64,000 nt of DNA from Ligaoa zhengdingensis (GTDB lineage Bacteria > Bacillota > Clostridia > Oscillospirales > Ruminococcaceae). Location of the stretch: positions 1-64,000 of the forward strand of contig NZ_JACRST010000010.1 in NCBI RefSeq assembly GCF_014384885.1, given 5' to 3'. Shown piece after piece: positions 34,563 through 42,745 of this stretch. The number at the start of each line of letters is the position of its first letter. Positions within the stretch are counted from its first letter, which is position 1. A program made the translations under genes and the position numbers. The notes beneath the pieces were generated by a model. That model saw nothing but the letters and a program-made list of their open reading frames with translations. It was not told the DNA's origin and did no database searches.

Positions 34563-35834
34563 ATGTTGGATATTCGCAGAATTAGAAGCAATCCCGACGA
34601 GGTCAAGGCAGGGGTGAAGCGCCGGGGCAAGGATATGGATGCCGTGGTGGATGAGATTCTCGCCATCGACGAGAAGCGCCGCGAGATCGGCACCAAGGCC
34701 GACGGCATGAAGGCCGAGCAGAACAAGGCGTCTAAGCAGATTCCCATGTTCAAAAAAGAGGGCAGGGATATCACCGCGCTGATGGCGGAGATGAAGCTGT
34801 TGGCTGAGGAGATCGGCGCCTGCGACGCGGAGGTCTCCAAGCTGGAGGCCCGCCAGCGCGAACTGCTGCTTTCCATCCCAAATGTGCCGCACGAGTCGGT
34901 GCCCACCGGCCTGGACGACAGCCAAAACCCGGAGGTGCGCCGCTGGGGCGAGCCGCGCCAGTTCCCATACGAGCCGAAGCCCCATTGGGACATCGGCGCA
35001 GACCTCGACATCCTCGACCCGGAGCGCGCGGCCAAGGTGACCGGCAAGCGGTTCCACTTCTACAAGGGGCTGGGCGCGCGGCTGGAACGCGCGGTCATCA
35101 ACTTCTATCTGGATCAGCACACCGCGAACGGCTATGTTGAGGTGCTCCCGCCGTTTATGGCGAACAGCGCCTCGATGACCGGCACCGGGCAACTGCCCAA
35201 GTTTGCGGAGGACATGTTCAAGCTGGAGGGGCTGGATTACTACCTGATCCCCACGGCCGAGGTGCCGGTGACCAACCTGTACCGCGACGAGATTCTGGAC
35301 GGCGCCAAGCTGCCGATCAAGCATTGCGCCTATTCGGCCTGCTTCCGCGCGGAGGCGGGGTCGGCGGGGCGCGACACCCGCGGCCTCATCCGCCAGCACC
35401 AGTTCAACAAGGTGGAGCTGGTCAAATTTTCCCGCCCCGAGGAGAGCTACGACGAGCTGGAGAAGCTCACCCACGACGCGGAAACCAAGCTGCAAATGCT
35501 GGGTCTGCCCTACCATGTGGTGACCCTGTGCAGCGGCGACCTGGGTTTCTCGAGCGCCAAAACCTACGACATCGAGGTGTGGATGCCCTCGTACAACCGC
35601 TATCTCGAGATCTCGAGCTGCTCCAACTTTGAGGACTACCAGGCCCGCCGCGCCAACATCAAGTTCAAGGATAATCCCAAGGACAAGGCGCAGCTTGTGC
35701 ACACCCTGAACGGCTCGGGTCTGGCGATCGGCCGCACAGTGGCCGCAATTTTGGAAAACTACCAGAATGAGGACGGCTCGGTGACGGTGCCTGAGGTGCT
35801 GCGGCCGTATATGGGCGTTGATGTGATCCGCTGA
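34563..35834 (+). CDS. serS: seryl-tRNA synthetase
   Basis: A 423-residue class II synthetase. N-terminal tRNA-binding coiled coil (about 30-100); motif 2 FRAEAGSAGRDTRGLIRQHQF; motif 3 GSGLAIGRTVAAILENY. The upstream gap is only 66 bp, too short for a T-box leader, so it is probably transcribed from parA-parB or a close promoter. Confidence 0.98.
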   Translation: MLDIRRIRSNPDEVKAGVKRRGKDMDAVVDEILAIDEKRREIGTKADGMKAEQNKASKQIPMFKKEGRDITALMAEMKLLAEEIGACDAEVSKLEARQRELLLSIPNVPHESVPTGLDDSQNPEVRRWGEPRQFPYEPKPHWDIGADLDILDPERAAKVTGKRFHFYKGLGARLERAVINFYLDQHTANGYVEVLPPFMANSASMTGTGQLPKFAEDMFKLEGLDYYLIPTAEVPVTNLYRDEILDGAKLPIKHCAYSACFRAEAGSAGRDTRGLIRQHQFNKVELVKFSRPEESYDELEKLTHDAETKLQMLGLPYHVVTLCSGDLGFSSAKTYDIEVWMPSYNRYLEISSCSNFEDYQARRANIKFKDNPKDKAQLVHTLNGSGLAIGRTVAAILENYQNEDGSVTVPEVLRPYMGVDVIR

Positions 35835-35895
35835 ACTGTAGATAACAACAATAATTATACAAACAGTATAAAACAATACAAGAAAGGGGAAGCAG

Positions 35896-36642
35896 ATGGA
35901 AAAAACCAGCTTTGAAAAAAAGATTCAGCTCCCCTATCCTGAATGCGACATCCGCAACCGGATCAAACTAAGCAATGTGATGCGCCACATCCAGGAGGTC
36001 TCCGGCGAGCATCTGGAGGCGTTGGGCCTGCACCACACCTTGCTGTGGGAGGAGGGGTTCGTCTACCTGCTCACCCGTGTGGAGCTGCACATCGCGCGGC
36101 TGCCGTCGGCGCTGGAGGAGATGCGGGTGGTCACCTGGCCGCGCCCGTGCAAGGGGGCGCAGAGTATGCGCGACGTGTCGTTTTACGATGCGGCGGGGCG
36201 GGAGCTGATCGCGGCGCGCACCGCCTGGGTGCTGGCCGACCCGCACACCCACAGGCTCCACCGCCCGTCCGAGCTGCCGCACGAAATCCCGATCGGGCCG
36301 GCCCCGGAGGGCTACCGCCCGCCGGTTCAGGACAGGGTGCGCCGTCCGGAGGGCCTCGGACCTGCGGGATGGCGGGAGGTGCGCTACAGCGACATCGACT
36401 GCAACCTGCACATGAACAATGCGGTTTACAGCGACATCGTCTGTGATTTCCTGCCGTTTGATCTGCTGCAGGGGAGGGAGATTGCGGAATACCGCATCCA
36501 TTTTATCAAGGAGGCCGCGCTGGGCGACCGGCTGGCGGTGTACTGCGCGCCGCTGCCCGGCGTGGAGAATACCTGGTACGCCGGCGCGGACCGCCCGGAC
36601 GGCAGCGCCTGTTTCGAGGCGGTCATCCGGTTTCAAAATTAA
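35896..36642 (+). CDS. acyl-ACP thioesterase
   Basis: A 248-residue double-hotdog protein of the acyl-ACP thioesterase family (plant FatA/FatB relatives). N-terminal hotdog: YPECDIRNRIKLSNVMRHIQEVSGEHL; C-terminal hotdog: RYSDIDCNLHMNNAVYSDIV with the conserved Asp-x-Asx-x-His-x-Asn pattern. It would release free fatty acids from acyl carrier protein. AAGAAAGGGG lies before the ATG. It precedes a flavin reductase by 12 bp. Confidence 0.9.
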   Translation: MEKTSFEKKIQLPYPECDIRNRIKLSNVMRHIQEVSGEHLEALGLHHTLLWEEGFVYLLTRVELHIARLPSALEEMRVVTWPRPCKGAQSMRDVSFYDAAGRELIAARTAWVLADPHTHRLHRPSELPHEIPIGPAPEGYRPPVQDRVRRPEGLGPAGWREVRYSDIDCNLHMNNAVYSDIVCDFLPFDLLQGREIAEYRIHFIKEAALGDRLAVYCAPLPGVENTWYAGADRPDGSACFEAVIRFQN

Positions 36643-36654
36643 GGAGGAAATTCG

Positions 36655-37173
36655 ATGCTGGATATTACAGCCCTGTTTCAACTCAGTTATGGCATCTATC
36701 TGATCACCGCGCACGACGGCAACAAGAACGCCGGGTGCCTGGTCAACACCGTGTTTCAGATCACGGCCGAGCCGGTGCGCGTGGCGGTGAGCGTCTCCAA
36801 GCAGAACCAGACCCATGAATTCATCCGCGCGGGCGGCACAGTGGCGGTGAATGTGGTGGGCGAGGACTGCCCCAGTCCGCTGTTGGGCAAGTTTGGTTAC
36901 CGCACCGGCCGCGAAATCGACAAGTTCGCAGACCTCAACTGCCGCAAGGACTCGAACGGCGACGTTTACATCAACGAGGGTATCCTGACCCAGTTCAGCT
37001 GTAAGGTGATCGATGAGGTGGATATGGACACCCACACCATCTTTGTCTGCGATGTGACCGACTCCAACGTGGTGCGGCAGGGTCAACCGATGACCTACCA
37101 GTACTACCGCGAGGTGAAAAAACTGCAATCGAGCAAATTTGCACCGACCTATGTCAAACCCGGCGCTCATTGA
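36655..37173 (+). CDS. flavin reductase-like FMN-binding protein
   Basis: A 172-residue protein of the flavin reductase-like split-barrel family (pattern: GIYLITAHDGNKNAGCLVNT ... QITAEPVRVAVSVSKQN). It binds FMN and usually reduces flavin with NAD(P)H or serves as flavoprotein partner; the physiological partner is unknown. AGGAGG precedes the ATG. No rubredoxin domain is attached, unlike some clostridial relatives. Confidence 0.88.
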   Translation: MLDITALFQLSYGIYLITAHDGNKNAGCLVNTVFQITAEPVRVAVSVSKQNQTHEFIRAGGTVAVNVVGEDCPSPLLGKFGYRTGREIDKFADLNCRKDSNGDVYINEGILTQFSCKVIDEVDMDTHTIFVCDVTDSNVVRQGQPMTYQYYREVKKLQSSKFAPTYVKPGAH

Positions 37174-37437
37174 TGGATGACGGCGGCCCGGCTGCGCCCA
37201 ACGGCGTGGTGCGGGCCGTATTTCTTTTCTCGGCGCACAGTTGTTCGGCACAGGATGCAGCAAGTCATACCAATTTGCAACCCTGACAATTCGTGGTGAA
37301 AAAATCTGTAAAATCTCTCCGGGCAAAGGGTTGAACCGCAACGCGATAAGTGGTAGAATAGATAAAATATTTGAAGCCATGCACGGGTTCTGCGCTCAAG
37401 GGCCTGTGCGCCAATCAGATACAAGGAGGAAGTGTAG
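37174..37437 (+). promoter_or_regulatory. terminator-like hairpin and guaB promoter
   Basis: GGCCCG (37185-37190) pairs with CGGGCC (37212-37217) followed by T-rich DNA, probably ending the upstream operon. The guaB promoter is TTGAAC (37331-37336), 17 bp, TAGAAT (37354-37359). I see no purine riboswitch core in this region. Confidence 0.65.
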
Positions 37438-38913
37438 ATGCTCAACATCAATCAGGGGGAAAAGTTTGTCAAGGAGGGCCTTACCTTTGACGATGTGCTG
37501 CTCATCCCCGCCAAATCGGATGTGCTGCCCAAAGAAATCAACGTGGGTACCCGCCTGGCAAAGGACGTGCGTCTCAATGCGCCGCTGATGACGGCCGCCA
37601 TGGACACCGTCACCGAATCACTCATGGCGATTGCGATCGCGCGCGAGGGCGGCATCGGCATCATCCATAAGAACATGTCCATCGAGAAGCAGGCCGATGA
37701 GGTGGACAAGGTGAAGCGTTCGGAGAACGGCGTCATTGTCAACCCGTTTTACCTCTCGCCGGAACACTTTGTGTTCGATGCGGACGAGCTGATGGGCAAA
37801 TATAAAATCAGCGGCGTGCCCATTGTGGACCAGGATAACAAGCTGGTCGGCATCCTCACCAACCGCGACATGCGGTTTTTGAACGACTACAACCTCAAAA
37901 TCAAAGAGGTGATGACCAAGGAGAACCTGATCACCGCGCCGGTGGGCACCGATTTGAAGGCCGCGCAGGAGATTCTGCGCCAGCACAAGATTGAGAAGCT
38001 GCCGATCGTCGATCAGGAGGGCCGCCTCAAGGGCCTCATCACCATCAAGGACATTGAAAAAGCGGTGCGCTATCCCAATTCGGCGCGCGATAAAAACGGG
38101 CGTCTGCTGTGCGGCGCCGCCATCGGCGTGACCAGCGACGTGCTCGACCGCGCCAAGGCGCTGGTGGAGGCGCAGGTGGACGTGTTGGTGCTCGACTCCG
38201 CCCACGGCCACAGCCGGAATATCCTCAATTGTGTGACCAAGGTGAAGGAGGCGTTCCCGGATGTGGCGCTGATCGCGGGCAACATCGCCACCGCCGAGGC
38301 CGCGGAGGACCTCATCAAGGCGGGCGCGGACGCGATCAAAGTGGGCATCGGCCCCGGCTCGATCTGCACCACCCGCGTGGTGGCGGGCATCGGCGTGCCG
38401 CAGATCACTGCGGTTTATGATGCGGCGTGCGTCGCGGCCAAGTACGACATCCCCGTCATTGCGGACGGCGGCATCAAATATTCCGGCGACATCGTCAAGG
38501 CGCTCGCGGCGGGCGCATCGGTGGTCATGCTGGGATCGCTGCTGGCCGGCTGCGAGGAAGCCCCCGGCGAGAGCGAAATCTACCAGGGCCGCCGGTTCAA
38601 GGTGTATCGCGGCATGGGCAGCTTGGGCGCGATGGCATGCGGCAGCAAAGACCGCTACTTCCAGGAGGACAACAAAAAGCTGGTGCCCGAGGGCGTGGAG
38701 GGCCGCGTGCCCTACAAGGGAGCGGTGGCCGACACCGTGTTCCAGCTGTTGGGCGGCATCAAAGCGGGTATGGGCTACTGCGGCTGCCCGGATATCCCGT
38801 CGATGCACGAGAAGGCAAGATTCATCCGCATCACCGGCGCGGGCCTCAAGGAGAGTCATCCGCACGATATCTACATCACCAAGGAAGCGCCCAACTACAG
38901 CATCAATCCCTGA
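37438..38913 (+). CDS. guaB: IMP dehydrogenase
   Basis: 491 residues. Oxidises IMP to XMP with NAD+, the committed step to GTP. TIM barrel interrupted by a CBS pair (KISGVPIVDQDNKLVGIL; KIEKLPIVDQEGRLKGLI). Catalytic cysteine loop GIGPGSICTTRVVAG; flap GGIKAGMGYCG. AAGGAGG before the ATG. Monocistronic. Confidence 0.98.
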   Translation: MLNINQGEKFVKEGLTFDDVLLIPAKSDVLPKEINVGTRLAKDVRLNAPLMTAAMDTVTESLMAIAIAREGGIGIIHKNMSIEKQADEVDKVKRSENGVIVNPFYLSPEHFVFDADELMGKYKISGVPIVDQDNKLVGILTNRDMRFLNDYNLKIKEVMTKENLITAPVGTDLKAAQEILRQHKIEKLPIVDQEGRLKGLITIKDIEKAVRYPNSARDKNGRLLCGAAIGVTSDVLDRAKALVEAQVDVLVLDSAHGHSRNILNCVTKVKEAFPDVALIAGNIATAEAAEDLIKAGADAIKVGIGPGSICTTRVVAGIGVPQITAVYDAACVAAKYDIPVIADGGIKYSGDIVKALAAGASVVMLGSLLAGCEEAPGESEIYQGRRFKVYRGMGSLGAMACGSKDRYFQEDNKKLVPEGVEGRVPYKGAVADTVFQLLGGIKAGMGYCGCPDIPSMHEKARFIRITGAGLKESHPHDIYITKEAPNYSINP

Positions 38914-38930
38914 GGAAACAGCGTATCTAT

Positions 38931-38964
38931 CCCGCCCGGCCGTGCATACCGCGCGCCGGGCGGG
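38931..38964 (+). terminator. strong hairpin after guaB
   Basis: CCCGCCCGGC (38931-38940) pairs with GCCGGGCGGG (38955-38964). A U-run is lacking, so termination may be incomplete or factor-assisted. Confidence 0.55.
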
Positions 38965-38998
38965 GTATGATAAAAACAGCGAAACCCAGAAAAAATAG

Positions 38999-39027
38999 TT
39001 GACAAAATTTGCAGGGTATAGTATAAT
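38999..39027 (+). promoter_or_regulatory. tRNA operon promoter
   Basis: TTGACA (38999-39004), 17-bp spacer, TATAAT (39022-39027), 35 bp before tRNA-Met. Confidence 0.9.
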
Positions 39028-39061
39028 TAACTTCGCCTGATGAACAAGCAAGGCGAAATAT

Positions 39062-39138
39062 GGCGGCATAGCTCAGTTGGCTAGAGCATTCGGTTCATAC
39101 CCGAAGTGTCGTAGGTTCAAATCCTATTGCCGCTACCA
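39062..39138 (+). tRNA. tRNA-Met (CAT)
   Basis: 77 nt with encoded CCA. Acceptor GGCGGCA/TGCCGCT (one G-U pair), anticodon loop TTCATAC, T loop GGTTCAAATCC. Anticodon CAT; whether elongator Met or an Ile2-type tRNA (modified C34) cannot be excluded by eye, though the sequence looks like elongator Met. Confidence 0.95.
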
Positions 39139-39184
39139 TTTTACAAATTCTCCGCCTTGGGGTGGGTTTTTGATATTGACCTCC

Positions 39185-39259
39185 GGCCCGGTGGTCAAGC
39201 GGTTAAGACTCCGCCCTTTCACGGCGGCATCACGGGTTCGATTCCCGTCCGGGTCACCA
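39185..39259 (+). tRNA. tRNA-Glu (TTC)
   Basis: 75 nt with encoded CCA. Acceptor GGCCCGG/CCGGGTC, anticodon stem CCGCC/GGCGG with loop CTTTCAC, T arm CGGGTTCGATTCCCG. Co-transcribed with tRNA-Met, with the terminator 11 bp downstream. Confidence 0.96.
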
Positions 39260-39263
39260 AAAA

Positions 39264-39645
39264 AAGAGCAAGCCACCCTACTGGGTGGCTTCTTTTTTTG
39301 GCATGACCCGTGGAATCGAACAGGCAGCAAGCCCGGCCGAGCCGAAGGCGAAGGGCGGGCGCAACCGGGCCGCCGGTGGCGGGCCGGTTCTGCCGCGGGT
39401 AGATTCCGGTCGAGCACCAAGAAAGAGCAAGCCACCCTACTGGGTGGCTTCTTTTTTTGGCATGACCCGTGGAATCGAACAGGCAGCAAGCCCGGCTGAG
39501 CCGAAGGCGAAGGGCGGGCGCAACCGGGCCGCCGGTGGCGGGCCGGTTCTGCCGCGGGTAGATTCCGGTCGAGCACCAAGAAAGAGCAAGCCACCCTACT
39601 GAGTGGCTTCTTTTTTTGGCATGGCCCGTGGAATCGAACAGGCAG
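39264..39645. repeat. 159-bp tandem repeat of the tRNA terminator (2.4 copies)
   Basis: A unit beginning 'gagcaagccacccta' recurs at 39266, 39425 and 39584, exactly 159 bp apart. Each holds the terminator AAGCCACCC/GGGTGGCTT with a T-run (first at 39270-39299), then 'cccgtggaatcgaac' (the complement of a tRNA T-arm) and, in the full units, a tail ending 'gtcgagcacca' that resembles a tRNA 3' end. The third copy has one stem mismatch (ACTGAGTGG) and stops after about 60 bp at the mosaic repeat. Long frames across it are an effect of the period being divisible by 3. Confidence 0.9.
39270..39299 (+). terminator. terminator of tRNA-Met/tRNA-Glu operon
   Basis: AAGCCACCC (39270-39278), loop TACT, GGGTGGCTT (39283-39291), then CTTTTTTT. 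Confidence 0.92.
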
Positions 39646-40665
39646 GCGGGCGGCCTCCGCCGTTGCCTGGGCGGGTTGGCACTTAGCTTTGCAGCTACGG
39701 CCACCGAGCCCAATGCCTTAATAAGCGCTTTCCTCGGCAACACCTCCAGGCGTCGCCTGGGCGGGATTGCGCCCCCGCGCGGTGCCTCACTTTTGGTACG
39801 CGCCAAAAGGATGCAAAAGCGCGCCAAAGGGCGTTCCCCCCTTTGGCATCCCCCCTAGGGGCGGCCGGCCAACGGCCGGAGGAAAGCCGGGCAGGCTCGT
39901 TTGTTAAGCAAAGTGCAGCATCCGCGCGGAGGACGCACCCGGTATGGCGCAAGCGCCAATCCGGATTGCCTGTCGGCGCTGCCGACGTGCCTTCCAGTCG
40001 CTTCGTGCAAATTCCAAGGAGCGCAAGGTGAATTGTCCCGAAGGGACAAGAGAAGGCCCTCTGGAGGGCACTCGCTCCAATCAGGCACCTGTCCCGCCTT
40101 TGGCGGGATTCCCTCGGGTAATGCCCGTATCCTCTCTGCCGTCCCCCGCTTGCCCTAGATCCTCCGCCCCTCCGAGGGCGTAAACGCGGTGTTCTGTTTG
40201 TGCTTCCGGCTTCGGCCACCGCGCCCCGCACAACGCAAGCGCCAACCCGGATTGCCTGTCGGCGCTGCCGACCCGACCCGGAGCCAAAAATCAAGCGGTG
40301 CGGTGCCTGCGCGCCTTACTGGTGTCGCCCGAGGGCACCCCGCAGGGGCAATGGTTCGTGGGAGCGAAGTGCAACCTTGCCTTTTTTCACGAAGCGACTT
40401 CAGAACCATTGCCGAGGGGGCTGGCCGGGTGTCGGCAATATCAGCGCAGATTTTATCTCCGGGCGCACAACGGGGTTTTCAAAGGGGTGCCCCCTTTGAC
40501 ACGTTTTTCCTGCCTTTTGACGTGCATCAAAAGGCAGTCGTCGTGCGGGGGCGAAACCCCGCTGGCCAGTGGCCAGGCCCAAGCCGGGTCAGTTGCGCTA
40601 CAGTGTGCAAAACACTGTGCCTATAGCTGCGAAACACAGTGCAAACCCCGCCGCCGAATGGTCGC
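39640..40665. repeat. mosaic GC-rich repeat array, inverted orientation
   Basis: About 1 kb without a gene. Same modules as at 21144 but on the opposite strand: the CCAAAAGGATG arm near 39810, the 'gatcctccgcccc' block near 40160, the 'cgcttcgtgcaaattcc' block near 40000, and the hairpin 40510-40537 (CTGCCTTTTGA/TCAAAAGGCAG). The left partner of the 39810 arm is degenerate in this copy. Confidence 0.83.
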
Positions 40666-40809
40666 TTTTATTTCAAAAGAAGATAAAATATAAGCGCAAA
40701 ATAAAAAGCCCCCGGCGCGCAGATCCCCTGTTCTGAAAAACAAATCAAGCGCTGCCGCCCCCAGACCATTATAATGAAGATGGAAAGGGCGGGAGATGAA
40801 AAAATAAAC

Positions 40810-40850
40810 GGCCGCATCTGAGCTGAATTGTCTCTGATGCGGCCCTTTTT
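40810..40850. terminator. terminator downstream of RHH gene
   Basis: GGCCGCATC (40810-40818) pairs with GATGCGGCC (40836-40844), with T-run on the plus strand and T-rich DNA on the minus side; ends the minus-strand gene at 40861. Confidence 0.8.
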
Positions 40851-40860
40851 CATGTGTTTT

Positions 40861-41085
40861 TCAGGTGGATTCCGGGGAATCGCTTGAATTTGTGGGCTCA
40901 TGTTCACCCTCTTGCGCTTTCCCCTGTGCATCCTGTTCCCTCTTCAGTGCTTCAAGCCCCAGGCGGATGAGCTCCACAGTTGCCTCCGAGCGAGTCTGGA
41001 AGCGGCGCTCAAAGCGGAAATCCTCGATTTGTTGGAACATCTCGTGATCCACCGATACCGTATATCGCGGCCGTTGAGTAGCCAT
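40861..41085 (-). CDS. ribbon-helix-helix type DNA-binding protein
   Basis: 74 residues. The pattern RYTVSVDHEMFQQIEDFRFERRFQTRSEATVELIRLGLEAL has the beta-strand/helix/helix spacing of MetJ/Arc regulators; the C-terminal 25 residues are polar and disordered. Promoter on the complement: TTTACA, 17 bp, TATAAT (41106-41111), with a GTGAACC half-site (41117-41123) in its spacer. AGTGAGG precedes the ATG. Divergent from a second RHH gene; no toxin partner is adjacent. Confidence 0.8.
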   Translation of the reverse strand: MATQRPRYTVSVDHEMFQQIEDFRFERRFQTRSEATVELIRLGLEALKREQDAQGKAQEGEHEPTNSSDSPEST

Positions 41086-41105
41086 ATTTTATCACCTCAC
41101 TTGTG

Positions 41106-41211
41106 ATTATACATCGGTGAACCAGAGGTGTAAAGAATTAACTTTTTTTGGTAAATCTATTGACAGTGAACCGGTGAACCATTATAATAAAGCTGAATGG
41201 TTCAGTGAACC
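41106..41211. promoter_or_regulatory. shared operator of divergent RHH genes
   Basis: GTGAACC at 41117-41123, 41166-41172 and 41174-41180, plus the palindrome GGTTCAGTGAACC at 41199-41211. The plus promoter is TTGACA (41160-41165), 17 bp, TATAAT (41183-41188); two half-sites fill its spacer. The minus promoter has TATAAT at 41106-41111 and a half-site in its spacer. Layout predicts autorepression of both genes. Confidence 0.8.
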
Positions 41212-41235
41212 ACCTTGTCGGAAGGGGGAACCTAT

Positions 41236-41427
41236 ATGGCTACGGAATTCAAACGCTTCACCATTACCATTCCGCAGGATGTAAAACTCGACTTGGATGT
41301 GGCCAAGGAGCAGATTTATAAAAAGGATACCCAAAGCCAGATGATGAGAGATTTGATTGCGCGCGGATTGGATGCTTTAAAAACTGAGAAAGAGGCAAAG
41401 GGGAACAGTCAAGGAAAAATTGCATAA
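41236..41427 (+). CDS. ribbon-helix-helix type DNA-binding protein
   Basis: 63 residues, MATEFKRFTITIPQDVKLDL then a helix and QSQMMRDLIARGLDALKTEK: strand-helix-helix of the RHH fold. The start at 41236 is preferred over 41215 because GGAAGGGGG lies just upstream. Similar in size and C-terminus (GLDAL/GLEAL) to the divergent gene, so they are probably distant paralogues or hetero-partners. Confidence 0.75.
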   Translation: MATEFKRFTITIPQDVKLDLDVAKEQIYKKDTQSQMMRDLIARGLDALKTEKEAKGNSQGKIA

Positions 41428-41810
41428 GACATTTTCTGTGTAAAACTGGGCCTTGCAGCTTGAGCCGGAAGATGTGGAACTCGGGTGCGCGGGACACGAC
41501 AATGGCAAGGCAGATGAAGGCGTGTGACGCAAAGTCAAAGAGCAATGCAGATTGTATGGCAGCCTGACCGCCGAAAGTCGATAGATAACCGCGTCCGGGC
41601 AGAGAGAACCTGCGATGCGGTTATTTTTATAGCTTTGTTTTGTGAAGTTATAAAAATGCCGATATGGCGGTTTGGTTCGCCATGGGCAATGAAATAGGCG
41701 CCCGGCCGGCGGGCCGCCGGATGCGTGAAAAAATGGTTGCTTTGCAACAGAAAATTTCCCGTTGGGTGCGGGCGGCAGGGCCGAAACAATGAAAGGATGT
41801 GTGGTTTAAG
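41428..41810. other. intergenic, one terminator-like hairpin
   Basis: 383 bp with no credible gene. ATAACCGC (41585-41592) pairs with GCGGTTAT (41617-41624), followed by TTTTT, with a 24-base loop. The stem resembles that of the toxin-antitoxin cassettes at 8.6-9.6 kb, but I find no toxin frame beside it. Confidence 0.6.
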
Positions 41811-42137
41811 ATGACGGATCGGGAACTGAGGAAACTCAACCGCAGGGAGCTCATTGAAATTCTCATCGATCTGACCGACGAGAACGAAACACTAAAGGCG
41901 GAGTGCGAGGAGCTCAGGCGGCAGCTTTCCGAGCGGGCGGTCAAAATTGGCGCGGTGGGTTCCATCGCGGAGGCGTGCCTCCAGATCAACGGCGTGTTTG
42001 AAAGCGCGCAGAGGGCGGCCGAACAATATTTGGAAACCATCCGCCTTCTGAGCGTGGATAGCGCACAGAGGGCGGTCGAGCAGTATTTGGAGGATATCCG
42101 CACGGTGCAGCCGGAGTATATCGCCAAGGCGGAGTGA
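41811..42137 (+). CDS. coiled-coil protein of the pilus locus
   Basis: 108 residues. Heptad-rich N-terminal half (RELIEILIDLTDENETLKAECEEL), then two related segments ESAQRAAEQYLETIR and DSAQRAVEQYLEDIR. No signal peptide or membrane helix, so cytoplasmic. Similar short coiled-coil frames precede signal peptidase and pilin genes in other Ruminococcaceae as far as I recall; function unknown. AAAGGA lies 13 bases before the ATG at 41811; a GTG at 41799 is the alternative. Confidence 0.72.
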   Translation: MTDRELRKLNRRELIEILIDLTDENETLKAECEELRRQLSERAVKIGAVGSIAEACLQINGVFESAQRAAEQYLETIRLLSVDSAQRAVEQYLEDIRTVQPEYIAKAE

Positions 42138-42145
42138 GGTCTCAG

Positions 42146-42721
42146 ATGGAAGAACGCACCTTACCGACCGGCCAGCAGCTCAAAGAGGAGCTCAAGTGGG
42201 AACAGCACAAGGGGGATTATGGCCGGGCGCTGCGCAGCACCGTGTATTTCCTGGTGGTTGTGGCGGCCGCGGCTGTGCTCGCTGCAACGCTGCTGTTCCC
42301 CGTGCTCCGGGTCACGGGCACCAGCATGGAGCCCTCGCTGGAAAACAAACAAATCGTGCTCGCGCTCAAAAATTCCGATTTTAAGCGGGGCGATATCGTG
42401 GCCTTTTATTACAACAACAAAATCCTCCTGAAGCGCGTCATCGCATTCCCCGGCGAACAGGTGGATATCCGGAGCGACGGCACGGTGTATGTCGGCGGCG
42501 AGCCGCTGCAAGAGCCGTATCTCGTGGAGAAAAGCCTGGGGGAATGCGATCTCGAGTTTCCCTACCAGGTGCCGGATGGCAAAATTTTTGTGATGGGGGA
42601 TCACCGGGCCACCTCTGTGGACAGCCGTTCCTCTGCGATTGGATGCATTTCGGATGAATTCATCGTGGGGAAGGTTGTTCTGCGCGTGTGGCCGTTACAA
42701 AAAATAGGCCCGTTGGCCTAA
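42146..42721 (+). CDS. lepB: type I signal peptidase
   Basis: A 191-residue membrane-anchored serine/lysine protease. One N-terminal transmembrane helix, then the catalytic Ser box GTSMEPSL, the Lys box LLKRVIAFPGE, and the GDHRATSVDSR box. Its place directly before pilin genes suggests it is dedicated to processing pilins, as SipA/SipL-type enzymes are in other pilus loci. The start at 42146 follows GTGAGG. Confidence 0.93.
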   Translation: MEERTLPTGQQLKEELKWEQHKGDYGRALRSTVYFLVVVAAAAVLAATLLFPVLRVTGTSMEPSLENKQIVLALKNSDFKRGDIVAFYYNNKILLKRVIAFPGEQVDIRSDGTVYVGGEPLQEPYLVEKSLGECDLEFPYQVPDGKIFVMGDHRATSVDSRSSAIGCISDEFIVGKVVLRVWPLQKIGPLA

Positions 42722-42745
42722 TGTGAGAAAGGGGCCGTCCAAATT

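Noticed and set aside
37174..37437. Purine riboswitch before guaB
   Set aside because: I found no conserved core or long stem set; a standard promoter and short leader explain the region.
39264..39645. CRISPR array
   Set aside because: Only 2.4 repeats with a 159-bp period, nothing like 20-40 bp repeats and spacers, and no cas genes in the window.
39133..39827. Long frames across the 159-bp tandem repeat
   Set aside because: The unit length is divisible by three, so frames stay open by chance; they contain terminators and tRNA gene sequence.
41535..41789. An 84-codon minus-strand frame before the coiled-coil gene
   Set aside because: It runs through a terminator hairpin, has no ribosome site and no recognisable protein pattern.
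41428..41810. A fifth type I toxin-antitoxin cassette, because of the ATAACCGC/GCGGTTAT stem
   Set aside because: No hydrophobic small frame ends at the stem and no consensus antitoxin promoter precedes it.
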